A stretch of DNA of 64,000 nt from the NCBI RefSeq assembly GCF_001611795.1, contig NZ_CP015098.1, positions 372,001-436,000 of the forward strand. Reading direction: 5' to 3'. Below, piece after piece: positions 1 through 10,199 of the stretch. A program made the position numbers and the translations under genes. The notes beneath the pieces were generated by a model that had not been told where the DNA came from, searched no databases, and saw only the letters and a list, made by a program, of their open reading frames with translations. Position 1 is the stretch's first letter, and the number at the start of each line of letters is the position of its first letter. This DNA is from Streptomyces qaidamensis (GTDB lineage: Bacteria > Actinomycetota > Actinomycetes > Streptomycetales > Streptomycetaceae).

Positions 1-157
1 CGCCGAGGGCCACTCGTCCAAGGAGATCGCCGACCTGCTGTTCATCAGCATCAAGACCGTCCAGCGCCACCGCGCCAACCTGCTGCAGAAACTCGGCCTG
101 CGCGACCGTCTCGACCTCACCCGCTACGCGATCCGCGCCGGACTGATCGAGCCCTGA
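1..157 (+). CDS. LuxR-family response regulator, C-terminal fragment
   Basis: The reading frame is open from the left edge of the window and ends at the TGA at 155-157, so only about 51 C-terminal residues are visible. They form a GerE/LuxR helix-turn-helix: the segment HSSKEIADLLFISIKTVQRH carries the conserved SxKEIA and (S/K)xKTVxxH recognition-helix pattern, followed by KLGLRDR and a short tail ending AGLIEP. Such domains bind DNA as the output of two-component response regulators or stand-alone LuxR regulators. Which of these it is cannot be told because the N-terminus lies outside the window. Confidence 0.9.
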   Translation, partial: AEGHSSKEIADLLFISIKTVQRHRANLLQKLGLRDRLDLTRYAIRAGLIEP

Positions 158-201
158 CCGGAGGCCGGCCCGGCCGACACGCCACGACGAGAGGGGGGAC
201 G

Positions 202-627
202 GTGCCCTACAGCGCGCTGACGGCGCCCGGCGTCGGCAGCACCCGATCCCGCTCCCGGATCGCGGCGCTGCCTGCAGTCCTCCTCCTTGCAGTGCTCGCC
301 GTACTCGGCATCGCCACCCCGTTGCCCGGTTCAACGGGCGCGGGGGTGGCGCCGGCTCCCGCGGCGGCGGCCCCTCACCGGTACGACGAGACGCGCGCCG
401 ACGACGGATGTGATGCCGCCTGTGCCGTCCGGGCGGCCGGCCGCCACGAGCAGCACGGCGAGCACCCGGGCCCGCGCGGACACCTCGGCGTCTGCGGCCA
501 GAGCGCAGACGTCACCCCCAGCCGGGTTCCGGGCCCGCCGCAGGCTCCGGGCGGGCACCTACCCTGCTCGCAGCCGCCCACGGACCAGGAGCAGGGGCGT
601 GCGCCCCCGGTGTCCTCCGGCACCTGA
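202..627 (+). CDS. Small secreted protein of unknown function
   Basis: GTG start preceded by the purine-rich stretch GAGAGGGGGGACG, 141 residues. The N-terminal ~60 residues look like a Sec signal peptide: an Arg-rich n-region (TRSRSRIAA), a Leu/Val-rich core (LPAVLLLAVLAVLGIA) and an Ala-rich cleavage area. The mature part contains a CDAAC motif and further Cys residues, then a low-complexity Pro/Gly-rich tail. I recognise no family. It sits 86 bases before a SecDF gene with no terminator visible between, so it may be co-transcribed with it. The C-terminal third has weak coding character and may not be meaningful. Confidence 0.55.
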   Translation: MPYSALTAPGVGSTRSRSRIAALPAVLLLAVLAVLGIATPLPGSTGAGVAPAPAAAAPHRYDETRADDGCDAACAVRAAGRHEQHGEHPGPRGHLGVCGQSADVTPSRVPGPPQAPGGHLPCSQPPTDQEQGRAPPVSSGT

Positions 628-713
628 CGCCCGTCCCCTTCACATCCCGACCCGACCCGCCCCGCCGCGGCCCGCGCCGGCCGCTGCCGAGGTGTGCCTG
701 CCGGAGGTTCCCG

Positions 714-2984
714 TTGAACCGTTCCCTGCGCGTGAGGGCGCTGCTCGCCCTCGCCGTGCTCGCCCTTTCCCTGTACGTCGCCGCCACCGTTCCCCTCCGC
801 CTCGGACTTGACCTGCGCGGCGGGACACAGATCGTGCTGGAGACCCGCTCCACCCCGGCAGCCGACGCCGACAGCGCGGCCACCGACCGCACCCTGGAGG
901 TGCTGCGCGGCCGCATCGACGCGCTCGGCGTCGCCGAACCCACCCTGGTGCGCTCCGGCGATCACCGGATCATCGTCGAACTGCCCGGTGTGCAGGACCC
1001 GAAGAAGGCCTCCGACGTCTTGGGCCGAACCGCGCAGCTCACCTTCCACCCCGTGCTCGGCGTCACCCATGACGGCGACGACACGTCCCGGCCGCTGCCG
1101 AAGCGGCCCGGGCAGCGCGTCCTGCCCGACGAGTCCGGAACTCCGCTGCGCCTCGGCCCCGCGTCCCTGACCGGCGAGGACGTCAAGGAGGCCGCCGCCC
1201 GGTTCGACCAGCAGGGCGGCGCCGGATGGCACGTCACCGTCGGCTTCGAGGGCGCCGGCCGGGCCGGCTGGGCCCGCCTGACCGGCGAGGCCGCCTGCCA
1301 GGCGCCGGGCGATGCGGCGCGGCGGGTCGCCATCGTCCTCGACGACAAGGTCATCTCCTCCCCTCAGGTCGATCCGTCCATCGCCTGCGGGACCGGCATC
1401 CGCGACGGCGCGACGCAGATCACGGGATCGTTCGGCCCCGAGGAGGCCCGCGAACTCTGCCTGCTCATCAACGGCGGGGCGCTGCCCGTGCCCGTCGAGA
1501 CCGTCGAGCAGCGCACCGTCGGCCCCACCCTCGGCGCGCAGGCCATCACGGCCAGCGCCTGGGCGGCGGTCATCGGTACCGCTCTGACCTCGCTGTTCAT
1601 CATCGTCGTCTACCGGCTGCTGGGCGCCCTGGCCGTTCTCGCGCTGGCCTGCTACGGCCTGGTCTCCTACGCCGCCCTGGCCGCCCTCGGGGCCACCCTG
1701 ACCCTGCCGGGCCTGGCCGGTTTCGTCCTGGCCATCGGCATGGCCGTGGACGCCAACGTGCTGGTCTTCGAGCGGGCGCGCGAGGAGTACGCGGCACGCC
1801 GCCGGCCCAGCATCCGCTCGGCGCTCACGGCCGGTTTCCGCAACGCCTTCAGCGCGATCGCCGACTCCAACATCACCACGCTGATCGCGGCCGCTCTGCT
1901 GTTCTTCCTGGCCTCCGGGCCCGTGCGCGGCTTCGGCGTCACCCTCGGCATCGGTGTGCTCGCCTCCATGTTCAGCGCCCTGGTCATCAGCCGGGTGCTC
2001 GCCGAGTTCGCCGCGAGCCGGCCGGGCGTACGCCGCCGCCCCCGTCTGACCGGCATCGCCACCACCGGCGCGGTCCGTGGCCGCCTCACCCGCCGCAACC
2101 TGCTGCTGATGCGCCGGCCGCGCCGCTGGCTGGCTACCTCGGCGGCCGTGCTGGTGCTGGCCGGCTCGGGTCTGGCGGTGCGCGGCGTCGACCTCGGCGT
2201 GGAGTTCACCGGAGGCCGCCTCATCGAGTACTCCACCAGCAGCCCGGTCGATCCCGGCCGGGTCCGGACCGCTCTCGCCGACGCCGGGTTCCCCCGCGCG
2301 GTGGTGCAGTCGTCCGGCGACACGGGCCTGACGGTGCGTACCGATCCCCTGACCGCAGCCGAAGAGGGGGAGGTCACGAGCACCCTGCGCGAGGTCGCCG
2401 GCCCGGCGGACAAGGTCCGCGACGAACTGATCGGCCCCAGCCTCGGCAAGGAGCTTCGCCGAGGCGCGCTGATCGCGCTCGCCGTCGCCCTAGGGGCGCA
2501 GTTCGTCTACCTCGCGGCGCGCTTCCGCTGGGTGCTGGGCTCCGCCGCGGTCGTCGCACTCGTCCACGACGTGGTCCTGCTGCTCGGGGTCTTCGCCTGG
2601 CTGGGCAAGCCCGTCGACGGGGTGTTCCTGGCGGCCCTGCTCACCGTCATCGGCTACTCCGTCAACGACTCCGTCGTCCTCTTCGACCGCGTCAGGGAAC
2701 TGGACGGGCGCGGCCCCGGGTCGCCGTTCTCCGGCGTCGTGAACCAGGCGATCCTGCAGACCCTGCCCCGCACGGTGAACACCGGCATGGGCGCGGCGTT
2801 CATGCTCACCGCGCTCGCCGTGCTGGGCGGCTCCTCGCTCACGGACTTCGCGCTGGCGCTGCTCATCGGTCTCGCCGTCGGGACGTACTCCTCGGTGTTC
2901 ACCGCGGCTCCCGTGGCGATCGGGCTGCACGCCCGCTCGCGCCGCGAGAAGCCGGCCCCGGAGGGCGCTGCGGTCACGACGTGA
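714..2984 (+). CDS. secDF: Fused protein translocase subunit SecDF
   Basis: A 756-residue fusion of SecD and SecF, the proton-motive-force-driven auxiliary subunits of the Sec translocon. The SecD half begins with one membrane segment and the DLRGGTQIVLE motif (about residues 34-44), a periplasmic P1-like domain, then membrane segments with GMAVDANVLVFERAREE near residue 345. The SecF half starts near residue 470 and shows GVEFTGGRLIEY and YSVNDSVVLFDRVRE. The TTG start is favoured because GGAGG at 702-706 is correctly placed and the hydrophobic N-terminus follows at once. Actinobacteria usually have separate secD and secF genes, so this is probably an additional fused paralogue. Its 3' end overlaps the convergent glycosyltransferase gene by 11 bases. 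Confidence 0.93.
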   Translation: MNRSLRVRALLALAVLALSLYVAATVPLRLGLDLRGGTQIVLETRSTPAADADSAATDRTLEVLRGRIDALGVAEPTLVRSGDHRIIVELPGVQDPKKASDVLGRTAQLTFHPVLGVTHDGDDTSRPLPKRPGQRVLPDESGTPLRLGPASLTGEDVKEAAARFDQQGGAGWHVTVGFEGAGRAGWARLTGEAACQAPGDAARRVAIVLDDKVISSPQVDPSIACGTGIRDGATQITGSFGPEEARELCLLINGGALPVPVETVEQRTVGPTLGAQAITASAWAAVIGTALTSLFIIVVYRLLGALAVLALACYGLVSYAALAALGATLTLPGLAGFVLAIGMAVDANVLVFERAREEYAARRRPSIRSALTAGFRNAFSAIADSNITTLIAAALLFFLASGPVRGFGVTLGIGVLASMFSALVISRVLAEFAASRPGVRRRPRLTGIATTGAVRGRLTRRNLLLMRRPRRWLATSAAVLVLAGSGLAVRGVDLGVEFTGGRLIEYSTSSPVDPGRVRTALADAGFPRAVVQSSGDTGLTVRTDPLTAAEEGEVTSTLREVAGPADKVRDELIGPSLGKELRRGALIALAVALGAQFVYLAARFRWVLGSAAVVALVHDVVLLLGVFAWLGKPVDGVFLAALLTVIGYSVNDSVVLFDRVRELDGRGPGSPFSGVVNQAILQTLPRTVNTGMGAAFMLTALAVLGGSSLTDFALALLIGLAVGTYSSVFTAAPVAIGLHARSRREKPAPEGAAVTT

Positions 2985-4221
2985 GCCGGTCCAGCGCGGC
3001 CAGGACCGGGGCCACGCCGTCCTCCCCGGCCAGGCCGCGGGCCAGCTCCCCGGCGCGGGCGCGGTGCCGGGGCTCGCCCGTGGCGCGGCGCAGCGCCGGG
3101 GCGAGCGTGCCCGCGGTGAGGCGCCGCAGGGGGACGGCGCACGGGGCCGTCCCCAGGGCGACCAGGCGCGCCGCCCAGAAGCCGCCGTCGAACTGCACGG
3201 GTACCGGGATCGTCGGTACGCCCGCGCGCAGGACGGCGGCGGTGGTGCCGGCTCCGGCATGGTGGACGACGGCGGCCGTGCGGGGAAGCAGCAGGGCGTG
3301 CGGCACGTCGCCCACGGTGATCACGTCATCGTCGCCGCTGTGGGTGGTGAGACCCGCCCAGCCGTGCTGGACGATGCCGCGCAGTCCCGCCGTCCGCAGC
3401 GCGCGCACGATCTCGGCGCTGAGGTGACCGGGGTCCGGCACCGTCGCGCTGCCCAGTCCGACGAACACCGGCGGGGGTCCGGCGGCCAGGAACTGCTCCA
3501 GCTCGCCGGGCAGGGTGCGGGTGTCGTGCGGCCACCAGTACCCGGCGATGTCCAGCCCGGGGCGCCAGTCCTCGGGGCGGGGCACCACCCGTTCGCTGAA
3601 TCCGTGCAGCACGGGCCAGTGGGCCCGCTCGTGGGCCCGGCGGCTCGCGGAGGGACTGCTCAGGGCCATGCCGTGCCGGGTGCGGAGCCGGTGCATGGCC
3701 TGCGTGAAGACCCGGTCGACGGCGGAGAGGACGGCCTGTCCGCCCAGGTGGTTGCCCAGCGTGCCGAGCGAGCGTCCGCCTAGCATGGGCGCGCCGAACT
3801 CGCGTGTCGGATGCTGGGGTTGGAGGAACAGGCCCAGGCTGGGCAGGTTCAGCCCCTCGGCGATGGCGCGGCCCAGCGGTGCCACGGCTCCGGCGGCCAG
3901 GACGACGTCCGCGCCGCGGGCCGCCTGGACGAGGGAGTCGGTCATCTCCTCGGCCGCGGACCGGGCCATCGACGCCGCGCGCAGCAGCTTGCCGAGGCCT
4001 GTGGTGCTGGCGTGCAGGCCGCGTCCGCGGTCGGAGTGGGACACGGCGTGCGGGTCGACCGGAGTCGGGTGGAAGCGCACCCCGGATCCGGCGGCCAGGG
4101 GTTCGAACAGGCCGTGGGTGGCGAGCGTGACCTCGTGCCCGCTCCGTGCCAGCCCCGCGCCGAGCCCGGTGTACGGCGCGACGTCGCCGCGCGATCCAGC
4201 CGTCATGATCACCACGCGCAT
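2974..4221 (-). CDS. Glycosyltransferase of the macrolide/sterol UDP-GT type (GT1, GT-B fold)
   Basis: 415 residues from the ATG at 4219-4221. The start is chosen because MRVVIMTAGSRGDVAPYTGL is the canonical first strand and Gly-rich loop of GT1 enzymes (compare sterol 3-beta-glucosyltransferases and MGT macrolide transferases). The C-terminal nucleotide-sugar half has FVGLGSATVPDP, the HHAGAGTTAAVLRAGVP donor-binding motif near residue 330 and VQFDGGFWAARL. The enzyme should transfer a sugar from a nucleotide donor to a lipid or small-molecule acceptor; the acceptor cannot be read from sequence. Upstream reading frame beyond 4221 belongs to the neighbouring degraded HEAT gene and is not part of this protein. 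Confidence 0.88.
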   Translation of the reverse strand: MRVVIMTAGSRGDVAPYTGLGAGLARSGHEVTLATHGLFEPLAAGSGVRFHPTPVDPHAVSHSDRGRGLHASTTGLGKLLRAASMARSAAEEMTDSLVQAARGADVVLAAGAVAPLGRAIAEGLNLPSLGLFLQPQHPTREFGAPMLGGRSLGTLGNHLGGQAVLSAVDRVFTQAMHRLRTRHGMALSSPSASRRAHERAHWPVLHGFSERVVPRPEDWRPGLDIAGYWWPHDTRTLPGELEQFLAAGPPPVFVGLGSATVPDPGHLSAEIVRALRTAGLRGIVQHGWAGLTTHSGDDDVITVGDVPHALLLPRTAAVVHHAGAGTTAAVLRAGVPTIPVPVQFDGGFWAARLVALGTAPCAVPLRRLTAGTLAPALRRATGEPRHRARAGELARGLAGEDGVAPVLAALDRLTS

Positions 4222-4315
4222 GGGTCCAGTGTGTACCGGGCGGGAGGGCGACACACGGCGCATGACCGCACGTGGACGAAAATCGCCGGTGCGAGTGTCT
4301 TCCGGGCGGATCTGC

Positions 4316-4808
4316 TCACGGCGGGCCGGTGTCCAGTGCGCCGACGAGCCGGGCGGCGGCCTGGCGCAGGCGTGGCGAGCGTCCTCGATGAGAGCCTCCA
4401 GCCGGCCGCGGGCCGTCTCGCCGTCGGGGGGGGCAGCGAACCACCGGCCTCCGTCCAGCGTTCGAGATGGTCCGGATCGGACAGCAGGCAGGCGAAGGCC
4501 CGGGTGACGGCGGGTCCGCCGAGTCCGAGCCGCGTGACGGCGACCGAGGCCCTGCGCCGTACGCCCGGATCCGCGTCGCCCATCAGGAGGGGCAACGCCT
4601 CCTCGCCGGCCTCCGGAACGCCGAGCCGGCCGAGACCCAGAGCGGCGGCCGCGCGCACGGCCGGGTCGGGGTGGTCGGCCGCTCCGGCGAGCACGCGGGC
4701 GTGCTCGGCCCGGCCGATCCTCCCCAGTCCCTTCAACGCCGCGGCACGCCGCTCCGGATCCGGCTGCGCCGACTCCCGCAGGAGAAAGGCGATCTGATGG
4801 TCCTCTCA
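4316..4808 (-). pseudogene. Degraded HEAT-repeat protein gene (frameshifted, internal stop at its start)
   Basis: Reading leftwards from about 4805 the frame gives HQIAFLLRESAQPDPERR, then a run of HEAT repeats (ALKGLGRIG, DPAVRAAAALGLGRLG, DPGVRRRASVAVTRLG, and AFACLLSDPDHLERWTEA). Coding continuity then breaks at an 8-G run (4426-4433): a sensible continuation WFAAPPDGETARGRLEAL is in another frame, and a plausible C-terminus LRQAAARLVGALDTGPP followed by TGA (4316-4318) is in the third. At the 5' side an in-frame TGA (4806-4808) immediately follows an ATG (4809-4811). Two frameshifts plus a stop argue for a decayed gene, though sequencing error in the G run could explain one of them. Confidence 0.65.
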
Positions 4809-4922
4809 CATGAACACCCCGCACAGACAGACCGTCGGGGGATGCGAAGGTTGCCCGCGCCTCCATGAGTTGTCACGAGGAGCCCCGGAGTGCGTCACGG
4901 CCCAGCTGCCGGTCAACGGCCC

Positions 4923-4965
4923 GGAGCCGGGTGCTCCACCACAAGGTGGCGGAGCACCCGGCTCC
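4923..4965. terminator. Long hairpin terminator downstream of the secreted protease gene
   Basis: Perfect 15-base inverted repeat GGAGCCGGGTGCTCC (4923-4937) and its complement (4951-4965), 16 bases from the protease stop codon. No T-run follows, as is usual for streptomycete terminators. Confidence 0.7.
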
Positions 4966-4980
4966 CGGTGGGGCGGTGGA

Positions 4981-5988
4981 TCAGGACGACTGGGCGCTCT
5001 GGTACAGGTTCTGGGCGTCCGCACCGAAGTACGGGCCGTACATGGAGTTGGGGAAGAAGTTGTACTTGAAGCTGTTCACCGAGGACTGCAGGCCGGTCCC
5101 GGTGGCCTCGCTGAACTGAGTGAACCAGGGGCCTCCACTGGAGCCGCCGGTCATGTTGCAGGTGAGACCGTGGTCGTTGGACAGCAGGAAGTCGCGGGTC
5201 GTGGTGCCGCTGCAGTAGATGAACTTCTCGCCGTCGTACGGCGCTGCTGCCGGGAAGCCGAAGGAGTACATGGCCTTGTTGTAGCCGGTGTTGAAGGCCA
5301 GGCCCTGCCCGCCGACGACGTCGGTCAGCTTCTTCCCGTCCAGCGGGGCGACCACGGCCGCGCCGATGTCGTAGTTGATGTCCTCACTGGCCGTCCACTG
5401 CGGCGTGGACAGGGTCTTGGACGCGGCCCAGGTGCCGTACGGGCGCTGCCCGTCGTGGTAGCCGGGTACGAAGACCCAGTTGGTGTGCCAGGCGCCCTCC
5501 ATCTTCACGCAGTGGCCCGCGGTGATCACGGTGCTCTTGTTGGCGCTGGTGACGGCGTTGCCGGAGCAGGACGCGGTGCGGCCCTGGTAGCTGAAGAACA
5601 CCCGCCCCGCGGTCTTGGCCACCGCTCCCCCGCCGGACCAGGGGCCGCCGCCGTGCGGGAAGGCCAGGGGGCCCGCGGCGGAGGCGGGCGCGCTGGGGGC
5701 GACGACCGTCGCCTTGCCCGGGCGCGGCGCCGGTGCCCGTACGTCGGAGCGGTCGACGGAGAGGAGGTCGAGCGGGGTGGCCTCGCGCATCCGCTGGGGG
5801 GTCCAGAAGGCCAGGGCACGTTCCTGCGCCGAGAAGGTCGTCACGTTGGGGTCCGGTGCGGCGCTCGCCGGTGCGGCGGTGACGCCGGTCGCCAGGAGTG
5901 CGGCGATGCCGGCGAGCGCGCCGAGGACGGAGCGGCGGACGGGGGTGCCACCACCGGACGGACGGGGGCTGCGGGGTCGGCCTATCAC
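4981..5988 (-). CDS. Secreted trypsin/V8-like serine endopeptidase
   Basis: 335 residues from a GTG at 5986-5988, chosen because GAAGGAGACC lies just upstream; a longer frame starting at 6054 has no ribosome site. Residues ~18-45 are a signal peptide (RRSVLGALAGIAALLATG, then APASAA). The mature enzyme has the chymotrypsin-fold triad: His in ITAGHCV, Asp in NYDIGAAVV and Ser in GGSSGGPW. This pattern matches the glutamyl endopeptidase/V8-like secreted peptidases common in Streptomyces. A pro-segment of about 80 residues containing RSDVRAPAPRPG precedes the catalytic domain. It should act outside the cell on protein substrates; specificity is not deducible. Confidence 0.9.
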   Translation of the reverse strand: MIGRPRSPRPSGGGTPVRRSVLGALAGIAALLATGVTAAPASAAPDPNVTTFSAQERALAFWTPQRMREATPLDLLSVDRSDVRAPAPRPGKATVVAPSAPASAAGPLAFPHGGGPWSGGGAVAKTAGRVFFSYQGRTASCSGNAVTSANKSTVITAGHCVKMEGAWHTNWVFVPGYHDGQRPYGTWAASKTLSTPQWTASEDINYDIGAAVVAPLDGKKLTDVVGGQGLAFNTGYNKAMYSFGFPAAAPYDGEKFIYCSGTTTRDFLLSNDHGLTCNMTGGSSGGPWFTQFSEATGTGLQSSVNSFKYNFFPNSMYGPYFGADAQNLYQSAQSS

Positions 5989-6170
5989 GCGGTCTCCTTC
6001 TGCTGTGGGGGCCGGGCGGCGGGAAGCCTCCACCCGGTCAGGCAGGGGTGTCACTGCGGACGGTCAGGAGGCAGCGTGCCACCGGGAGGCCGAGATGGAC
6101 AGGTGCATGTCATGACGTTGGCCGAAACCGCACGCACTCTCCACACGGAGCGGGACATGCGGGCACAGAA

Positions 6171-6199
6171 GAACCCGGCCTCACATGGAGACCGGGTTC
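6171..6199. terminator. Hairpin terminator after the SRPBCC gene
   Basis: GAACCCGG (6171-6178) pairs with CCGGGTTC (6192-6199), with extra pairing CTC/GAG around the ACAT loop. It lies 20 bases beyond the stop codon of the minus-strand SRPBCC gene. Confidence 0.55.
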
Positions 6200-6218
6200 C
6201 GGGACTGCGCGACTGGCG

Positions 6219-6704
6219 TCAGAGGATGGGGCCGGCGCCGCTGGGGCCGCCCGGCTGGACGCGCCCGCGCCAGGCGCCGGATTCGACTCCGCGCTCCTCG
6301 ATGTACTGCTTGAAGCGCTTCATGTCGCCCTTCACCCGGCGGTCGATCGCGCCCATCATGTCCGCGGCCTTCTCCACGGCTCCGCTGGGCTCGACGTCCA
6401 AGACGAGCTCCACCCTGGTGTGGGTGTCGTCGAGGCGCTCGAAACGGACGGAGCCCCTCTGGTGCGTGTCTCCGCTGGTCGTGCGCCATGTGACCCGCTC
6501 GTCGGCCAGCTGGTCGACGATCTCGGTGTCGAATTCGCGCCGTACCCCACCGATCTTGGTCGTCCAGTGGCTGTGGCGGTCGTCCAGCTGCCTGACCTCC
6601 TCGACGCCCTCCATGAAGTTCGGGAACTCCTCGAACTGCGTCCACTGGTTGTAGGCGGTGTGGACGGGGACGTCGACTTCCACCGTTTCCTTGATGGTGC
6701 TCAT
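6219..6704 (-). CDS. SRPBCC/polyketide-cyclase-like protein (copy 1)
   Basis: 161 residues from the ATG at 6702-6704, preceded by CCGGAGGCATTCAG. The sequence has the START/SRPBCC helix-grip pattern: VEVDVPVHTAYNQWTQFEEFPNFM at the N-terminus, WTTKIGG strands, WRTTSG and the long C-terminal helix ending RFKQYIEERG. Proteins of this type bind hydrophobic ligands; no catalytic residues can be assigned. It is clearly paralogous to the gene at 39510-39959, sharing VPVHTAYNQWTQFE and the C-terminal G(A/V)E(S/T)GAWRG. A GGGTAC element on the minus strand at 6780-6785 could be a general-stress-type -10 box. It is transcribed alone. Confidence 0.88.
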   Translation of the reverse strand: MSTIKETVEVDVPVHTAYNQWTQFEEFPNFMEGVEEVRQLDDRHSHWTTKIGGVRREFDTEIVDQLADERVTWRTTSGDTHQRGSVRFERLDDTHTRVELVLDVEPSGAVEKAADMMGAIDRRVKGDMKRFKQYIEERGVESGAWRGRVQPGGPSGAGPIL

Positions 6705-6843
6705 CTGAATGCCTCCGGATTCACTGATCGACTGCAGGAGGTCCCTCGGCCCACGCAGGTCCGGGCTCGCGGAGGCCGAGTACCCGGGATGCTCCGGTTG
6801 CCACATCGCGTGTGATCAGTGAGCCGGCGGATCCGTCGCGGGA

Positions 6844-7131
6844 TCAGAACCGGTCGTGCTGCTGCGGCTGCCCGTGCGCCTGGCCGCTCGGGCCGTTCGT
6901 GCTCTGGGTCTGGAGCTGCTCCGCCTGCTCCTTGGTCACCTTCTGTTCCGCTCCGCAGAAGGTGCATTGCGTCAGGTACTTCGTGGAGATCGGGAACAGT
7001 GGGACGAAGAACAGGGTGAACTTCGTGATGCGCTTCCTGAGCGTGTGAGCGGCGGGGTTCCCGCACTGACCGCACACCAGCGTCAGTATCGCCAGCTGGT
7101 ACAGGTAGCCCTTGGTGCCGAAGATGATCAC
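6844..7131 (-). CDS. Zinc-ribbon membrane-associated small protein
   Basis: 95 residues from ATG at 7129-7131. A first CxxC pair (LVCGQCGN, residues ~19-24) and a second (QCTFCGAEQK, residues ~56-65) flank a hydrophobic stretch TLFFVPLFPISTKYL, the layout of the zinc-ribbon family in which two CxxC knuckles bracket a membrane-interacting hairpin. After them comes a Gln-rich tail (KEQAEQLQTQ). The function of this family is not known to me. There is no obvious operon partner; it is followed by the SRPBCC gene on the same strand after about 140 bases. Confidence 0.8.
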   Translation of the reverse strand: MIIFGTKGYLYQLAILTLVCGQCGNPAAHTLRKRITKFTLFFVPLFPISTKYLTQCTFCGAEQKVTKEQAEQLQTQSTNGPSGQAHGQPQQHDRF

Positions 7132-7287
7132 GTGTCGGTCCTTCCCGGTGGGATCTTCATCCAGTGTCCTGCATCGCGGGCAGGCCTGGGGTCCGGACCC
7201 CTCGTTCGTGTGGAGAGCCCGGCACGGGATGGTCCAGTCGGGTGACGTCGGGGCGGGTGCCTCCCGGTACGCCGATACCGTTCCGCG

Positions 7288-7779
7288 GTGACCTCGATCT
7301 CACCCGAAACGCAGTCCGTGCCCACCGACGACCTGGGCTCCCTGGTCGTCCAGTCCTGGCGGGGCACGACCCCCGACGGAGACGTCCCCTACCTCCTGGC
7401 CTGCTCCCTCGGAGACGGCGCCAACGGCCCGGAGGGCACGTCGAAGGCCATCGAGCAGCTGCTGCTGAGCGCCGGGCTGCCCCTGGGCGAGGGCCTCGTC
7501 CACGCGGCCCAGCGGCCCAGCCTGCCGGTGAGCCTGCTCGTCGTGCCCGGGTCGGCCGTCCTCACCGTGCAGCACCTGAAGTCGCAGTTCGTCCCGCCGG
7601 AGACCTGGCTGGAGGCGGTGGGCGAACTCGGCCACGCCTACCTCATCTTCACCACCCGGCCGTGGCCGCAGGGCGCCGAGCCCGGTGACGTCGGGACGCT
7701 CGCCGCCTTCACCTCCGACGAAGAGGCGATGGCCTCGGCGGCACATGTCGTCCTGCCCGCCCGCAGCCTGCGCAGCTGA
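7288..7779 (+). CDS. DUF5949-type conserved protein
   Basis: 163 residues from a GTG start. The protein is soluble with no signal peptide or membrane segment, and matches my memory of the streptomycete DUF5949 family (GDVPYLLACSLGDGANGPEGT near residues 31-53, LPVSLLVVPGSAVLTVQH, and a C-terminal HVVLPARSLRS). No catalytic motif is apparent and no function is known to me. It converges with the phosphoglucomutase gene and shares a bidirectional terminator with it. Confidence 0.8.
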   Translation: MTSISPETQSVPTDDLGSLVVQSWRGTTPDGDVPYLLACSLGDGANGPEGTSKAIEQLLLSAGLPLGEGLVHAAQRPSLPVSLLVVPGSAVLTVQHLKSQFVPPETWLEAVGELGHAYLIFTTRPWPQGAEPGDVGTLAAFTSDEEAMASAAHVVLPARSLRS

Positions 7780-7787
7780 AGCGCGGA

Positions 7788-7819
7788 CAGCCCGGGCCAC
7801 GTGAGGGTGGCCCGGGCTG
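7788..7819. terminator. Bidirectional terminator between DUF5949 gene and pgm
   Basis: Perfect 13-base inverted repeat CAGCCCGGGCCAC / GTGGCCCGGGCTG with a 6-base loop (GTGAGG), between two convergent stop codons. Confidence 0.85.
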
Positions 7820-7833
7820 TGCTGTGCCCGGGG

Positions 7834-9474
<1,641 letters not shown>

Positions 9475-9703
9475 GGGCCCGCTCCTCCGTAAGGGTTGAT
9501 CGTTCGCTTGCGGTCTCATCCTTCCTCGTCACCGGGGTGCCGCGCGAGAGGGGCACCCCGGTGACCGACGGATGTGCGCCGGCCCACGGAGGAGGGGGTG
9601 GTCCGGAGCACGAGGAGGCGGCGCCACGGACCACCGGGACCCCCGGTGGCGCGCCGCGCCGCCTGCTTCCCTCGTGCCGGCACGTCCATCGCGCCGGCCG
9701 TGC
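9475..9703. other. Intergenic region with a GC-rich hairpin, no gene
   Basis: No supported reading frame. An inverted repeat CCACCGGG-ACC-CCCGGTGG near 9632-9651, flanked by GGCGCC/GGCGCGCC, may terminate the minus-strand gene that ends at 9704. The right part carries the pgm ribosome site and presumably its promoter. Confidence 0.4.
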
Positions 9704-10132
9704 TCAGATCCGCCCGCCGGTGAGCCGGGTGAGGGGGCCGTGCGCGCCGCGTTCCGCGCGGCGGCCGACGGCGTAGGACGCCGCGCTCAGGGCGGTCAGG
9801 CCCGCTCCGACCCCCGCGGCCACGAGCTTGCGGTGGGCGATGACCGTCCAGGCCGTCTTCGCCGTGGTCGCGACGTGCCCCGAGGCCGTGACGACCGCCT
9901 GGCGGCCCGCCTCGACGCCCTTGGCCGCGGTCTGTGCGGCCGCCTTCGCCGTCTCGGTGGAGCGCTCCGCGCCCGACTTGGCGGCTGACGCCGCCTCACC
10001 GGCCTTGCCCGCGGCGCCCTTCGCCGCCTGGGACGCCGACGCGGTGGCCTTGTCCGCCGTGCCACGGGCCTTGGACTCGGCGGTCCGTACGGTGGCCGCC
10101 TTCTGATTCGTGCGCTTGTTCTCTTCAGTCAT
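9704..10132 (-). CDS. Ala/Lys-rich coiled, membrane-anchored protein (LEA/apolipophorin-like)
   Basis: 142 residues from the ATG at 10130-10132 (MTEENKRTNQ). Residues ~10-85 are a low-complexity amphipathic helix built from Ala, Lys, Thr and Glu (KATASASQAAKGAAGKAG, AAKSGAERSTETAKAAAQTA), like LEA-type or apolipoprotein-like proteins. A hydrophobic stretch (LVAAGVGAGLTALSAASYAVG) near the C-terminus is a likely membrane anchor. I infer an envelope or desiccation/osmotic-stress role from composition only. It is divergent from the 48-residue gene at 10271, whose upstream region has a stress-type promoter match. Confidence 0.7.
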   Translation of the reverse strand: MTEENKRTNQKAATVRTAESKARGTADKATASASQAAKGAAGKAGEAASAAKSGAERSTETAKAAAQTAAKGVEAGRQAVVTASGHVATTAKTAWTVIAHRKLVAAGVGAGLTALSAASYAVGRRAERGAHGPLTRLTGGRI

Positions 10133-10199
10133 GGACACCGACTTGCCTCTGACTCCGGCGGCAAACACATTCGGTCGCGCACCGACCGGGCGGAAGTGT

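Noticed and set aside
1226..3427. A 733-residue plus-strand frame across secDF and the glycosyltransferase
   Set aside because: Composition is Arg/Gly-rich with no domain; it lies antisense or frame-shifted to two well-supported genes.
4222..4866. Extension of the glycosyltransferase frame upstream of 4221
   Set aside because: The GT1 N-terminal strand begins at 4221, and the upstream frame has low coding quality and overlaps the HEAT remnant.
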